IMG/VR virus record: IMGVR_UViG_3300032116_000614
Span: 1 to 37,266 of that record
Reading direction: 5' to 3' (one strand)
DNA: 37,266 bases
Source: a virus
Position 1 is the stretch's first letter; each line of letters begins with the position of its first letter. Under the pieces are notes generated by a model. The model ran no database searches and had not been told where the DNA came from. It saw only the letters and a list, made by a program, of their open reading frames with translations. This document shows positions 12,668-20,228 of this stretch, piece by piece. Both the position numbers and the translations under genes were made by a program.

Positions 12668-12930
12668 ACGCCACACAGCTTGACCAGCAACGCGCCGATA
12701 TGATCGACGCGCTGTACGAACGCAGTGGCCGCACGTGCGGCACCTACACCGGGCTGTGGGAAGAATTCTGCCGCGATATCGCGGCCAACTTCCGCGACAC
12801 GGATTACACCGAACTCCTGGCCCGCGTTGTTCGTGCCATGGATGCCACTGAATCGGTGATGACGCAGAAGCAAGCGCAGCAGGCCATTGAGGTGTGCCGC
12901 CAGCAGCTGCTGGGAGATAAGTGGAGGTGA
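12664..12930 (+). CDS. Hypothetical helical protein
   Basis: 88 aa, coupled to the previous gene by ATGA. It reads MNATQLDQQRADMIDALYERSGR, then CGTYTGLWEEFCRDIAANF and DYTELLARVVRAMDATESVM, ending in a Gln/Arg-rich helix. It has three Cys, but not in a zinc-site pattern. No family recognised. Confidence 0.6.
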   Translation: MNATQLDQQRADMIDALYERSGRTCGTYTGLWEEFCRDIAANFRDTDYTELLARVVRAMDATESVMTQKQAQQAIEVCRQQLLGDKWR

Positions 12931-13115
12931 GCCGGCCATTCAAGGCTGGCGAGGAGAACATCGCCGCGATCCTCACGCCGGAGCTGGTGCGCAAGCTGCG
13001 CCGGCTCCGCACCAAGGGGTGGAGCTACCGGCAGCTGGCAGCTGAGTTTGACGTAGACGAGAAGCACGCATGGCGCATCTGCAAACGCATTGCATGGGGA
13101 TGGCTTGATGACTGA
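12921..13115 (+). CDS. Small HTH protein (sigma-4/transposase-like helix-turn-helix)
   Basis: 64 aa from a GTG at 12921 (GGGAG upstream); GTG at 12927, overlapping the previous stop, is an equal candidate. The segment LTPELVRKLRRLRTKGWSYRQLAAEFDVDEKHAWRICKRIAW is a clear helix-turn-helix of the Homeodomain-like/sigma-70 region 4 type. It is probably a DNA-binding regulator. It could be one of the proteins that reads the palindromic elements in this genome, but nothing in the sequence proves that. Confidence 0.7.
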   Translation: MEVSRPFKAGEENIAAILTPELVRKLRRLRTKGWSYRQLAAEFDVDEKHAWRICKRIAWGWLDD

Positions 13116-13329
13116 TCCAATTAATCCAGATCACTACCGCCGCGGCCCAGTGGAGGCTATCGACGTGATCGAAGCGGCAATCACTGACGCGCCGCACATG
13201 GTGCCTGCCCACCTGCAAGGCCAGGCGCTGAAATATCTGCTGCGCATCTGGTGCAAAGGCCATGCCTTGGAAGACGCCCGCAAATGCCGCTGGTATCTCG
13301 ACCGTCTGATTGCCAAACTGGAGGGATGA
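13108..13329 (+). CDS. DUF3310 family protein
   Basis: 73 aa from the ATG at 13108. DPINPDHYRRGPVEAIDVIEA, then LQGQALKYLLRIWCKGHALEDARKCRWYLDRLIAKLEG, follow the DUF3310 pattern common in phages (NPxHY at the start, NALKYL..R...K...ED..K..WYL at the end). Phage members are often annotated as nucleotide-kinase-like, but the function is not established. It overlaps both neighbours (8 nt and ATGA). Confidence 0.85.
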   Translation: MTDPINPDHYRRGPVEAIDVIEAAITDAPHMVPAHLQGQALKYLLRIWCKGHALEDARKCRWYLDRLIAKLEG

Positions 13330-13559
13330 TGCACCAGCTGCCTGGCCTGAATCTGATTGAACGCCTTGCGTTGCGGATCCTCACGCGTAGCAAGCGCACG
13401 GGTCTGGTGGTGGTAAAGCCTTACGGCTACTCATGCGTATACGTGGCAGCTGATGGCACGGATCCGGTCGCTGCGTATGTCACAAATGGGCCTGAGGAGC
13501 CGGCCAGCATGACGCTAGAGCGGATCTTTCATCAGCCGGCTTACGGGGAGGATGAATGA
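13326..13559 (+). CDS. Small hypothetical protein
   Basis: 77 aa; its ATG overlaps the DUF3310 stop (ATGA). A basic, amphipathic N-terminal helix (LNLIERLALRILTRSKRTG) is followed by beta strands LVVVKPYGYSCVYVAADG and an acidic end. No function recognised; it may be a peripheral membrane or nucleic-acid-associated protein judging only from the basic helix. Confidence 0.6.
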   Translation: MMHQLPGLNLIERLALRILTRSKRTGLVVVKPYGYSCVYVAADGTDPVAAYVTNGPEEPASMTLERIFHQPAYGEDE

Positions 13560-13882
13560 TCAGCCTGCACGCTGGCCGTTTGCTGCTGGTGTGCAGCCGC
13601 TCTGATCGCAACTGGCACGCTCGTGTGGTGCTCGGCCCCAAGCCTGAACATCAGCTGGAGATGGACACGGGCACGGTGCACCTGCAGACGGCGTTGATCA
13701 AGGCGCAGCAGATCTATCAGGCAGCACGCAACCGCATCCGCCCCGCTGATGGGCCAATGATGTGCTGGGACTGCCACTACTGGGAGATGCGCCACCAGGC
13801 GTGCGGCCTGGAGTTGCCAGAATCAAAACGTAGTGGCGGGCGTTATGCGTCTCGCTGTGAAATGTACGAACGTGCCACGTGA
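13556..13882 (+). CDS. Cys-rich putative zinc-binding protein
   Basis: 108 aa. The first half is helical and basic. The second half has CWDCHYWEMRHQACGLELPESK and YASRCEMYE, giving C-x2-C...C...C with a His and Trp pattern like the small zinc-knuckle proteins found in phages. Its N-terminus is coupled to the previous gene by ATGA. Probably a metal-stabilised adaptor; function unknown. Confidence 0.6.
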   Translation: MISLHAGRLLLVCSRSDRNWHARVVLGPKPEHQLEMDTGTVHLQTALIKAQQIYQAARNRIRPADGPMMCWDCHYWEMRHQACGLELPESKRSGGRYASRCEMYERAT

Positions 13883-14081
13883 GTGGGCCACACCTGTACG
13901 CGCTGATTGGTGCCCGCTGATCCACCAGTCGCTGCAGGCGATTGATCGCCACAATCAACTGTGGTTTGCCAGCAGAGACCCATTTCACCTGCAACAGGCG
14001 CAGGTGCTGCGGGAGTATGTCGGCAGACTAAAGGTATGGATCCACCAGCAAGAGGCACGGCAATGTTCGGACCCGAGGTGA
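13845..14081 (+). CDS. Small hypothetical protein
   Basis: 78 aa from the ATG at 13845, overlapping the previous gene by 38 bp; a GTG at 13872 would shorten the overlap. It contains REWATPVRADWCPLIHQSLQAIDRHNQLWFASRD, then the helix PFHLQQAQVLREYVGRLKVWIHQQE. It is a Trp/His-rich, helical protein with no recognised family. Confidence 0.5.
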   Translation: MRLAVKCTNVPREWATPVRADWCPLIHQSLQAIDRHNQLWFASRDPFHLQQAQVLREYVGRLKVWIHQQEARQCSDPR

Positions 14082-14233
14082 TCAGCCGCACAGATCGAGA
14101 TGGCGGCTATATCGAGACGTTAATGCCGGTGCACGGTGAGGTGTATTACCGCAGCTGCGTTGGTGGCACCTGCCGCTACAGCTCAGATCTATGGCAGGCG
14201 GAGCTGTATCTCGATCACCTGCTGGCGCATTAG
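14063..14233 (+). CDS. Small hypothetical protein
   Basis: 56 aa from the ATG at 14063 (GAGG 8 nt upstream); an ATG at 14036 is also in frame. It reads ISRTDRDGGYIETLMPVHGEVYYRS, then CRYSSDLWQAELYLDHLLAH: a beta hairpin followed by a helix. It is the last plus-strand gene of the small-gene block and is followed by paired hairpins before the convergent HNH gene. Confidence 0.5.
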   Translation: MFGPEVISRTDRDGGYIETLMPVHGEVYYRSCVGGTCRYSSDLWQAELYLDHLLAH

Positions 14234-14271
14234 GTGTGGCCGGTGGTGGGTCCTCACGCGGTGCCCACCTG

Positions 14272-14321
14272 ACCGCAGCCGGCCGCTGCGGTTCCGCCTA
14301 GCCCTCGAAAAAGGTCTAGGC
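14272..14321. terminator. Hairpin pair between convergent genes
   Basis: ACCGCAG (14272-14278) pairs with CTGCGGT (14286-14292). GCCTAG (14296-14301) pairs with CTAGGC (14316-14321) around a loop with AAAAA. They lie between the end of the plus-strand block (14233) and the end of the HNH gene (14316). No long U-run follows, so they are probable but not textbook terminators. Confidence 0.4.
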
Positions 14322-14633
14322 CGAAAGCTTAGCGTCATCCTGCAACCACTGCGCGATGGCCCACTCACCCAATGCAGACCAGAAAGGCTGCGCACGATAC
14401 CAGTCCACCCAAGGCTTATGGCCCTTGCTGCAGTTGCATCCCATGCAGCAGGCCACCAGGTTCGATGGCGTAGTGGCGCCGCCGTGTGCTTTAGGAATCA
14501 CATGATCAATGGTCGGGCTGCGGCCCAGATCTGCGCCGCAGTATGCGCACTGATAGTTCCACGCCAGGAGGATCTGATCACGTGCTGATCGCCGTGTGAC
14601 CAGTCGCGTCTCTTCAATCCGATGGCGGTCCAC
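14316..14633 (-). CDS. HNH endonuclease
   Basis: 105 aa. A complete HNH fold: CAYCGADLG (first CxxC), TIDHVIPKAHGGATTPSNLVACCMGCNCSKG (His of DHV, Asn of SNL, second CxxC-type pair). The C-terminal helix WVDWYRAQPFW is extra. Short HNH proteins in lambda-like phages either assist terminase in cos cleavage or are homing or nicking enzymes. Here it is far from terS/terL (37 kb end), on the minus strand between small genes, so a homing or free-standing role is as likely. Confidence 0.88.
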   Translation of the reverse strand: MDRHRIEETRLVTRRSARDQILLAWNYQCAYCGADLGRSPTIDHVIPKAHGGATTPSNLVACCMGCNCSKGHKPWVDWYRAQPFWSALGEWAIAQWLQDDAKLSA

Positions 14634-14805
14634 ACAGGTCTGGCGGGATGGGCACCGCGTTCACCTCGATATCGATGATGTCCTCATCGGATCGGATGAA
14701 CTCAGCCATATGGCTGTAGATATCGCCCGGCAGATCATCTGCGGACGTATTGGACCGTATGAACAGCTTTGCGTTGATCTCCAGGAAGTAGCCCTGCATG
14801 ACCAT
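14614..14805 (-). CDS. Small acidic hypothetical protein
   Basis: 63 aa from the ATG at 14805 (or ATG 14799). The frame is open to 14907, but that part lies upstream without a ribosome-binding site. MQGYFLEINAKLFIRS is a beta hairpin, followed by ADDLPGDIYSHMAEFI and the strand IIDIEVNAVPIPP: a beta-beta-helix-beta layout, as in small phage proteins of unknown role. It overlaps the HNH gene start by 20 bp. Confidence 0.5.
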   Translation of the reverse strand: MVMQGYFLEINAKLFIRSNTSADDLPGDIYSHMAEFIRSDEDIIDIEVNAVPIPPDLCGPPSD

Positions 14806-14901
14806 GCGCCGCTTGGCATACGGTAGCGGTCGCGACTGCGTCTCATGAGACTGCAGAATTGCTACGGGATTCGGCGGCAGGATTCGCGCTACTGTCCCGC
14901 C

Positions 14902-15090
14902 ATGCAATACCTACTCCGCATCGGCCCGTGGCATATCGGGCCGTTCCCCACCCATCAGGCCGCCAGCCATTTCGCTGAATCACACGGCTGCGATGACTAC
15001 ACGATGATCCCAATGGATGATCCAGCTGAGGCGCCCGGCAAGATCTATCGGCTGCGCATGGCGCCGCTTGCTACCCCTTGGACCCTGTAA
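14902..15090 (+). CDS. Small hypothetical protein
   Basis: 62 aa from the ATG at 14902. It contains MQYLLRIGPWHIGPFPTHQAASHFAESHGCDDYTMIPMD and LRMAPLATPW. The strand-turn-helix-strand layout suits a small alpha/beta domain. It lies between divergent and convergent neighbours, and its end overlaps the end of the deaminase gene by 20 bp. Real but unassigned. Confidence 0.5.
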   Translation: MQYLLRIGPWHIGPFPTHQAASHFAESHGCDDYTMIPMDDPAEAPGKIYRLRMAPLATPWTL

Positions 15091-15586
15091 CGCCTAGGTC
15101 TGCGTTATATCTTCCGGTTTCGGCATAGCTGTGCTCCACGGTGCCGCTGACCAGTAGGAACTTCATCTGTCCGATGCGCAAGCCCGGCCAAATCGGCAGC
15201 GGATGCAGTCGCCTTTGGTTGCGCAGTTCCATGGTCAGCCTGCTGCCAAACCATCCTGGATCCGCCCATCCGGCCTCAGCGTGATCCCAGCCCTCACGTG
15301 CGCGGGAAGACTTCAGCACGAACTGAGCGCCGACGTGATTAGGCAGGTTGAAGATCTCCTGCGTTTCAGCCAGGAAGAACTCACCAGGCTGAATCCAGAA
15401 TGGATCCTGTTGTGTGTGGCCATGCAGCTGCACTTTCTGCAGCTCAGCTGTGCTGGCAACCTCCATCATGATCTGACCGCCGAGCGTCACGTCATAACTG
15501 GCCGGGTTCAGCTGAGCTTCGTTGTATGGGCTCACCATCCCGTGTCGTTGGCACAGCCGGCGGATCTCATGGTCAGGTAGCAGCAT
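15071..15586 (-). CDS. dcd: dCTP deaminase / dUTPase-like (Dcd family)
   Basis: 171 aa from the ATG at 15586, 7 bp after the endolysin stop; the longer open frame is a shadow of the endolysin. Dcd/DUT trimer signatures: LNPASYDVTLGG, KSSRAREGW (92-100), AGWADPGWFG (105-114), then TMELRN with the candidate catalytic Glu120, and PGLRIGQMKFLLVS (134-147). The C-terminal Y..TGRYNADLGVTGSKG is the nucleotide-closing tail. It would turn dCTP into dUTP for dTMP supply, adjusting the host nucleotide pool to phage DNA synthesis. Placement beside the lysis genes is unusual for a nucleotide enzyme. Confidence 0.87.
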   Translation of the reverse strand: MLLPDHEIRRLCQRHGMVSPYNEAQLNPASYDVTLGGQIMMEVASTAELQKVQLHGHTQQDPFWIQPGEFFLAETQEIFNLPNHVGAQFVLKSSRAREGWDHAEAGWADPGWFGSRLTMELRNQRRLHPLPIWPGLRIGQMKFLLVSGTVEHSYAETGRYNADLGVTGSKG

Positions 15587-15593
15587 CAGGCGC

Positions 15594-16676
15594 TCAGTAA
15601 TCCCAAACGACCTTAGGCCGCCCTTGCCGGATGCCGGTATGAATGAATCCTTTAGGCGCTCCCTTGCCGGTGCTGTACGGCCAGTTCTTGATGCACCACT
15701 CCTGCAGCTTGTAGATATCGACTCCTTGGATGTACCAGTCGACCGCGCCAACGCCTGGTGCGTTGTAAAGGTGCTCGCTCCCACTGGCCCCGCCAACCGA
15801 ACGATTGACGGCTGGTGGCCTGAAGCCACTGGTAATGATGATCGGCTTCCCGCCAAATGCCGTCCGGGCCCTCTCCAAGAATGCAGCCAGCTCCGCTGCA
15901 GTGTCTAGCTGATGCTGATGCTGGAACCGCCGCGCTTGCTGATCAAGCGCGAATTCTCCCAGCCTGATGTGCGGCGTGATCCGCGCATTGAATGGGCTGT
16001 TGGGGCGCAGTTTCGCAGTTTCAGGTTCAGCCGCAGCCTGGTGCTGCCCCCATAGCTTGCCCTCCGCACGGCGCCTCCGCAGCAGGCCAGCTACCACGTT
16101 GGTGCCAGGGTTCCTATACAACTCAAGCGCAGCTGGCACTCCTGCCCAATCACGGTCACGCAAGCACCGGCTGATCGTCTCAAATCCTTCTGATCCGTAA
16201 AAGCCAGCGCCAAGGTTGTAGGCGAAGCTCACCAGCGCTGATCGCTGCTGATCATCCATCACCTTCCAGTGCGGGATGGTGGTGCGCAGCTTCTCAGCGA
16301 TGCGATCCACCTCAAGCCGCAGCAGCATATCGGCCTCGATCACGTTGATCTTGTCGCCGCGCTTCACGGGCACGCCGCCGCTGTACCGCGTTGTGCCATA
16401 GCCAATCGTCCACGGATCACCACCGCTAAGCGGATCGGGATACGCCGAGAGGTGGCAGCCCTCGAACTCCTTAATCAAGCTGATCGCGGCGCTTAGATCG
16501 CTTTGCTTGCCGTCTTGGCTCCACGTCTGAAACCAGTCTCGATCCCTGCGCATCACGGCGTCGTAGCCGTTGGCGGCCAGATCGCTCTCTAGCTGCTGAA
16601 TCGCGGCGCTCTGGTGCGGCAGTGCCTTGTAATACCTGAACAGCTGCTGCAGCGAGATTGGCGCGTCGTTGGCCAT
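15594..16676 (-). CDS. Two-domain endolysin: GH24 lysozyme plus M15 peptidase
   Basis: 360 aa. Residues about 55-210 are a T4-type/GH24 lysozyme: FEGCHLSAYPDPLSGG with Glu72, Asp81 and T90IGYGT as the E-D-T catalytic set, then ALVSFAYNLGAGF and a C-terminal RRRAEGKLW helix. Residues about 235-360 are a peptidase M15A/VanY-like domain: ITSGFRPPAVN, then SEH (His302), AVDW (Asp313) and FIHTGI (His346) as zinc ligands and catalytic groups. One protein should thus cut both the glycan and the stem peptide of peptidoglycan. No signal peptide is seen, so a holin must release it; two membrane proteins follow directly. Confidence 0.9.
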   Translation of the reverse strand: MANDAPISLQQLFRYYKALPHQSAAIQQLESDLAANGYDAVMRRDRDWFQTWSQDGKQSDLSAAISLIKEFEGCHLSAYPDPLSGGDPWTIGYGTTRYSGGVPVKRGDKINVIEADMLLRLEVDRIAEKLRTTIPHWKVMDDQQRSALVSFAYNLGAGFYGSEGFETISRCLRDRDWAGVPAALELYRNPGTNVVAGLLRRRRAEGKLWGQHQAAAEPETAKLRPNSPFNARITPHIRLGEFALDQQARRFQHQHQLDTAAELAAFLERARTAFGGKPIIITSGFRPPAVNRSVGGASGSEHLYNAPGVGAVDWYIQGVDIYKLQEWCIKNWPYSTGKGAPKGFIHTGIRQGRPKVVWDY

Positions 16677-16679
16677 GAT

Positions 16680-16826
16680 TCAGCGGCGCTGCTTTGGGAA
16701 AGCCATCTGCAGCACCTTTACCAGCAGCTGTATCCAGCTGTTGGATTTGAGCGGTGAAACTGCAATGATCTCGCTGCCTGCTGCAACGATGATGGCGATC
16801 ACCGCAATGGTGGTTGCCTGATCCAT
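16680..16826 (-). CDS. Holin-like small membrane protein
   Basis: 48 aa. It begins MDQATTIAVIAIIVAAGSEIIA (one hydrophobic segment), then SPLKSNSWIQLLVKVLQMAFPKQRR, a short amphipathic basic end. I recall near-identical layouts (SPLKSNS..QL) in cyanophage genomes. The gene sits between the endolysin and another membrane protein, the usual lysis order. A holin or holin partner is the best guess; a structural membrane peptide cannot be excluded. Confidence 0.65.
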   Translation of the reverse strand: MDQATTIAVIAIIVAAGSEIIAVSPLKSNSWIQLLVKVLQMAFPKQRR

Positions 16827-16828
16827 GA

Positions 16829-17080
16829 TCAGCACGAAGGTGGACGTGCTTCCAACTTAGAGACGCGTTGCTCTACCGTCGATAGCCGGGTGAACGTCTC
16901 TTTGCGATCTTCTTTGATATCGGTGTGAAGCACCTCAAGCTGTGAAGCGATGTGTTCCACAGCTGAGGTCAGCCTGATGACAGCCTCGCGGGCCTCATCA
17001 GATTTCCGGCTAAAACCAGCAGCACCCATGGCTGCGACTGAGATTGACGCGCCGGCAATGGCGGCAATGATTTCGATCAT
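16829..17080 (-). CDS. Membrane protein with coiled coil, XhlA/holin-like
   Basis: 83 aa from the ATG at 17080; the frame is open to 17167, but that extension overlaps the basic peptide gene. The N-terminal hydrophobic stretch (MIEIIAAIAGASISVAAMGAAGF) spans the membrane once. It is followed by a long coiled coil (AREAVIRLTSAVEHIASQLEVLHTDIKEDRKETFTRLSTVEQRVSKLE). This is the layout of haemolysin XhlA-type proteins that help lysis. With the 48-mer it forms a putative holin pair directly upstream of the endolysin. Confidence 0.65.
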   Translation of the reverse strand: MIEIIAAIAGASISVAAMGAAGFSRKSDEAREAVIRLTSAVEHIASQLEVLHTDIKEDRKETFTRLSTVEQRVSKLEARPPSC

Positions 17081-17105
17081 GGCGCCATGGGGGTACCTGT
17101 TCAGC

Positions 17106-17243
17106 TTACCGACCCTGCCCGCGCAAGGCTTTCTTGCCGCGACGACGCGGCCGTGATCGCTGCCCATAGCCTTGCCGGGTTGTCTTGGGTGGGCCGGCTT
17201 GATAATCCAGTCGCCCTGTGCCTGTCTTGGCTTTTGTTGCCAT
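17106..17243 (-). CDS. Small basic protein, cyanophage-type
   Basis: 45 aa. The start overlaps the stop of the tail chaperone gene as TGATG. It is extremely basic: KAKTGTGRLDYQAGPPKTTRQ then GQRSRPRRGKKALRGQGR. I recall similar KTGTGR...PPK.TRQG...RGQGR peptides near tail genes of cyanophages. The charge suggests nucleic-acid or membrane binding. No function is known. Confidence 0.6.
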   Translation of the reverse strand: MATKAKTGTGRLDYQAGPPKTTRQGYGQRSRPRRRGKKALRGQGR

Positions 17244-17755
17244 CAGTTATCACCGGGCTTAGGGGGCCACTGCACATTCCAGGGGAAGCCAGCCTGTTGT
17301 GGCACCATGCGGAGTGTTTCGCGGTAGAGCGCCCAAGCACCTTTGCCGTCAGGATCGAGTGGGCTGTCTTCCAGCTGGGTCCAGTCGCACTCTGCTAGGC
17401 GACGGTTGCGATCTTCGCGGACGGCTTTGCCCTGCTCAGCATCCTTGGCGAAACAGTACGCCTCATACTGCTCAGCAGCGGTGTGCACCGCGCCCTCTTC
17501 GTCGGTGTAGTCGTGGAAGACAGGACCCGCGATGTAGTGCGTGAACCACTGACCGTTCACCTCAACCACGCCATCACGCTGGCTGTATTGATAGGGCGGC
17601 ACGGTGGTGGCTTGGGGGCCTTCCAGCACGGGGTCGTAGCCGAAATCGCTGATGATCTCAGCGGTCAGCTGCGGCGGGAAGCTGGTGTTGGGGTTGGTGC
17701 GGCGAAACTCGTCTTCAGTGATGACGGCGCCGGTTGTGCGGTTGCGGAGTTCCAT
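17243..17755 (-). CDS. Tail fibre assembly chaperone-like protein
   Basis: 170 aa. The C-terminal part reads NRRLAECDWTQLEDSPLDPDGKGAWALYRETLRMVPQQAGFPWNVQWPPKP, the Phage_tail_APC-type pattern (R..RLAESDWTQ, YR..LR, P.QPGFP..V.WP). The N-terminal part has TAEIISDFGYDPVLEGP. Such proteins help the fibre fold or assemble. It is encoded right after the fibre genes, as usual. Confidence 0.78.
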   Translation of the reverse strand: MELRNRTTGAVITEDEFRRTNPNTSFPPQLTAEIISDFGYDPVLEGPQATTVPPYQYSQRDGVVEVNGQWFTHYIAGPVFHDYTDEEGAVHTAAEQYEAYCFAKDAEQGKAVREDRNRRLAECDWTQLEDSPLDPDGKGAWALYRETLRMVPQQAGFPWNVQWPPKPGDN

Positions 17756-17760
17756 GATGA

Positions 17761-19674
17761 TCAGGCAATAGCGAGGAAGATGTAGTTGGCACCATTAGTG
17801 TTAACAGGAGGAAAAAGGCTATTAACACTAAAGCCTGAGGCAAAAGGCGAGATACCGTACTCGCCTGTTTCTTCAGCCGCTGTTGAGTTGAGCAATAGAT
17901 AGGGCTCTATTAACGTGCTGATGCCGCGTGCAGTATCCCAGACGTACCAGTCACCTGTGGAATCCGTGCGTTTGATTAGAACAAACCGTGCGCCTGCTGT
18001 AAAGCCACAGTTAATGTTGAGCGTGGTGCCGGTGCCGGTGTAGCTACCGACTTTGCTCACGCCGGGGCAAGAGGCGAAGAGGTAGGCGATGTAGGTGTAA
18101 CCAGTAGCACTTGTGGCGGAGTCACCTGGCGTTGTGTAAAAATTGGATGATGTAGGACTTACGCCATTAGACAACGAAAAATTAGTCTTGGCATTTGATC
18201 CGTTAAGCAAGAGATAGTAATTAATACCAATCCCTGCACTATACACATACCAGGCAACATTCGTTGCCCCTGTTCGTGCCTTGTAAATGATTAGTTCCGG
18301 TACCGCACCTAGGTTATGGGGAACGGCATTTTGCCCAGCAGTATTTGTGCCCGTATAAGCCACCACGTCGAAGAAGCCGGGGGCGCGGCGGAAGGCATAG
18401 TTGATCCAACTTGTGCCCCACGTCTCACCCCAAAGCCCAGTTGCTTTATCCCAGGCATACCAATTACTGTTTGTGCTTTCTGAGGCGGTATCAAAAGTTG
18501 TCAGTTTGGCACCATTGCCTGTAAGACGCGCAGAAATGCTGGGAAAGTTGCCAGAATTTCCTGCTGGAATATGACTGAGAACAGTGTCAACGACTATTCC
18601 AAAGTTCCTTGTGCTGTCTGCACTCTTGTCAATCTTAAACACCTTCGTGGCATCGGTGGGCGTCTTCATCGGCCCACGGCGGATGGCGATGTAGATGTAG
18701 GTGCCGCCTGAGGCGTTGTAACCAGCATCAGTGGTGTTGAGCTGGAAGCCGGTGGAGGTTGGCGTGACGAACGTGCCAGAGCTTTCGGCTGCGCTGAGAT
18801 TGGGGTTCAGCTCAGCATCAGCACCGCCAACAACAAAGCCGCGCATGTTGTCGATCAACTGCCAATCGCCGCCGGTGCTGTCGCTGCGTTTGATCAACAG
18901 CCACTGAGGCTCCCAGTTGAGTGTTACCGCTGGGCCAGTGGCGCTGCCATTGCCGGTGTAGCTGCCACAACTGATGACGCCTTCTGCGCCACTACCACCA
19001 AACCCGCCAGCGTCGTGCGCGAACAGGTAGGCGACGTAAGTAAGCCCGTTACCATTCACACCTGCGCCTGTACCGACAGTAAATACTGAGCTGGTTGGTT
19101 CGGTGTTGTTCCAGCGGTTACTGTTGGTGCCGGCAGCACTAGTTGCGTCCAAGTTCAAGAACTTAGTTGCGCCTAGACTTCGGTGGTATACCTGCCAGTT
19201 ATCTGCAGCACTAGTACATTTGACGATGATGCAGCCGGGCACGCTGCCTAAGTTGTGGCTGATGGTGCGGTTTGCACCCGAACCGGTCCACGTGCAGACA
19301 TCAAAGAACTTCGCCGCCTTGCGGAAGGTCCAGGAGGTGTAGGTGGTCGCATTCTCATTTGTGCCATTATCTGAGCTGTTCAATATAAATCCTGAGCTTG
19401 AGAACGAAACACCATTGGGGGTTTGATTGAAACTTGCATCAGTTGCCTGGGATTGCAGCACTTGATGAGCGCCGCGTGCCGTGTCTGTTAAAGAATGGAA
19501 GTAAGCTGCAGAGCGTGATTTAGCCCAAACCAATCCCCCCTTACCGCTCAGATCAATCCCATTCGTGATTGTCTGCGTGCTGCCGTTGCCGGTATATAAA
19601 TAAACCGACATCACATCCTCAACGTAAACCTTGGCTGCGCTGGCGGATGCAGCGAGTGCTTTACTGTTTAGCAT
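17761..19674 (-). CDS. Tail fibre/tip protein with repeated adhesin-like modules
   Basis: 637 aa, beta-rich, Ser/Thr/Gly/Asn-rich. Several copies of a module are seen: FFDV..(Y/W)TG.......HNLG(S/A)VP..II.K then a W-x-V-Y segment, at two places; and GSYTGNG.....NW.PQWLLIKR(S/T)DSTG.DWQ in two places, each leading to YI(Y/A)IAIR or YVAYLFA. The repeat style matches the DUF7483-type fibre proteins of cyanophages. It is probably the receptor-binding part at the tail tip. Its start overlaps the stop of the next fibre gene (TGATG), so the fibre parts are made together. No enzymatic motif is seen. Confidence 0.75.
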   Translation of the reverse strand: MLNSKALAASASAAKVYVEDVMSVYLYTGNGSTQTITNGIDLSGKGGLVWAKSRSAAYFHSLTDTARGAHQVLQSQATDASFNQTPNGVSFSSSGFILNSSDNGTNENATTYTSWTFRKAAKFFDVCTWTGSGANRTISHNLGSVPGCIIVKCTSAADNWQVYHRSLGATKFLNLDATSAAGTNSNRWNNTEPTSSVFTVGTGAGVNGNGLTYVAYLFAHDAGGFGGSGAEGVISCGSYTGNGSATGPAVTLNWEPQWLLIKRSDSTGGDWQLIDNMRGFVVGGADAELNPNLSAAESSGTFVTPTSTGFQLNTTDAGYNASGGTYIYIAIRRGPMKTPTDATKVFKIDKSADSTRNFGIVVDTVLSHIPAGNSGNFPSISARLTGNGAKLTTFDTASESTNSNWYAWDKATGLWGETWGTSWINYAFRRAPGFFDVVAYTGTNTAGQNAVPHNLGAVPELIIYKARTGATNVAWYVYSAGIGINYYLLLNGSNAKTNFSLSNGVSPTSSNFYTTPGDSATSATGYTYIAYLFASCPGVSKVGSYTGTGTTLNINCGFTAGARFVLIKRTDSTGDWYVWDTARGISTLIEPYLLLNSTAAEETGEYGISPFASGFSVNSLFPPVNTNGANYIFLAIA

Positions 19675-20228
19675 CAGGCATCACCCACGCGAGCGCCGTA
19701 CACCTGCGTGCCGACTTTCCAAAGCACAATAACCGTGTAGCCCGTTGTATTCAGCGTCGGTGCATTGCCGCCGCCTGTCTTCCACACCACGCCACTGCCG
19801 CCAAACGTCGCGTCGCTCCAGGTCAACGTGTAGGCGCTGCCATCATCCACCATCAGCGTGACTGATTCCCCCGCTGCAAAGTTGGTGGCCTTTGGTGTGC
19901 GGTTAGCGCCAAGCGTGATCAGTTGGATACTGCCGTTGCCAGGGTTAATCTCAAACGCTGCCCCATCAGTGATGGTGAACACGTCCTCCAGGATCGTGCC
20001 GATGATGGCTGGATCGGTGAGTGTTTTGTTGGTCAGCGTTTGTGTGCCAGTCAAGGTCACATCACCAGCCGGTAGGCTTGTTAGGGCACCGCCTTCAATG
20101 ACATAACAGCGATTCTCGTCTGTGGCGTAACAGATCTCACCCTCTTGTAAATCAGCGATGCTGCTGTTGAGATTGCTGTAAGTGCCCCGTGCAATGCGCA
20201 CAGGCGTGCGGGTTGCTGGTGTTGGCAT
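19674..20228 (-). CDS. Tail fibre component
   Basis: 184 aa. The N-terminus (RIARGTYSNLNSSIADLQEGEICYATDENRCYVIEGG) is the type of tail-fibre adaptor head that holds fibres to the baseplate (MTD N-terminal-like). The middle has TLTGTQTLTNKTLTDP, a common fibre motif. The rest is beta-rich with SVTLMVDDGSAYTLTW. It starts one nt inside the stop of the preceding fibre gene. Confidence 0.75.
   Translation of the reverse strand: MPTPATRTPVRIARGTYSNLNSSIADLQEGEICYATDENRCYVIEGGALTSLPAGDVTLTGTQTLTNKTLTDPAIIGTILEDVFTITDGAAFEINPGNGSIQLITLGANRTPKATNFAAGESVTLMVDDGSAYTLTWSDATFGGSGVVWKTGGGNAPTLNTTGYTVIVLWKVGTQVYGARVGDA

Noticed and set aside
14316-14633. HNH protein as part of the terminase cleavage machinery
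   Set aside because: Phages with HNH-assisted terminases keep the HNH gene beside terS; here it is distant and in a small-gene region, so the role is left open.
15587-15856. N-terminal extension of the dCTP deaminase
   Set aside because: The added 90 residues are a shadow of the endolysin C-terminus; the ATG at 15586 gives a normal Dcd length.
17761-19674. Diversity-generating retroelement target
   Set aside because: The fibre has repeated modules, but there is no reverse transcriptase gene and no template repeat in the window.
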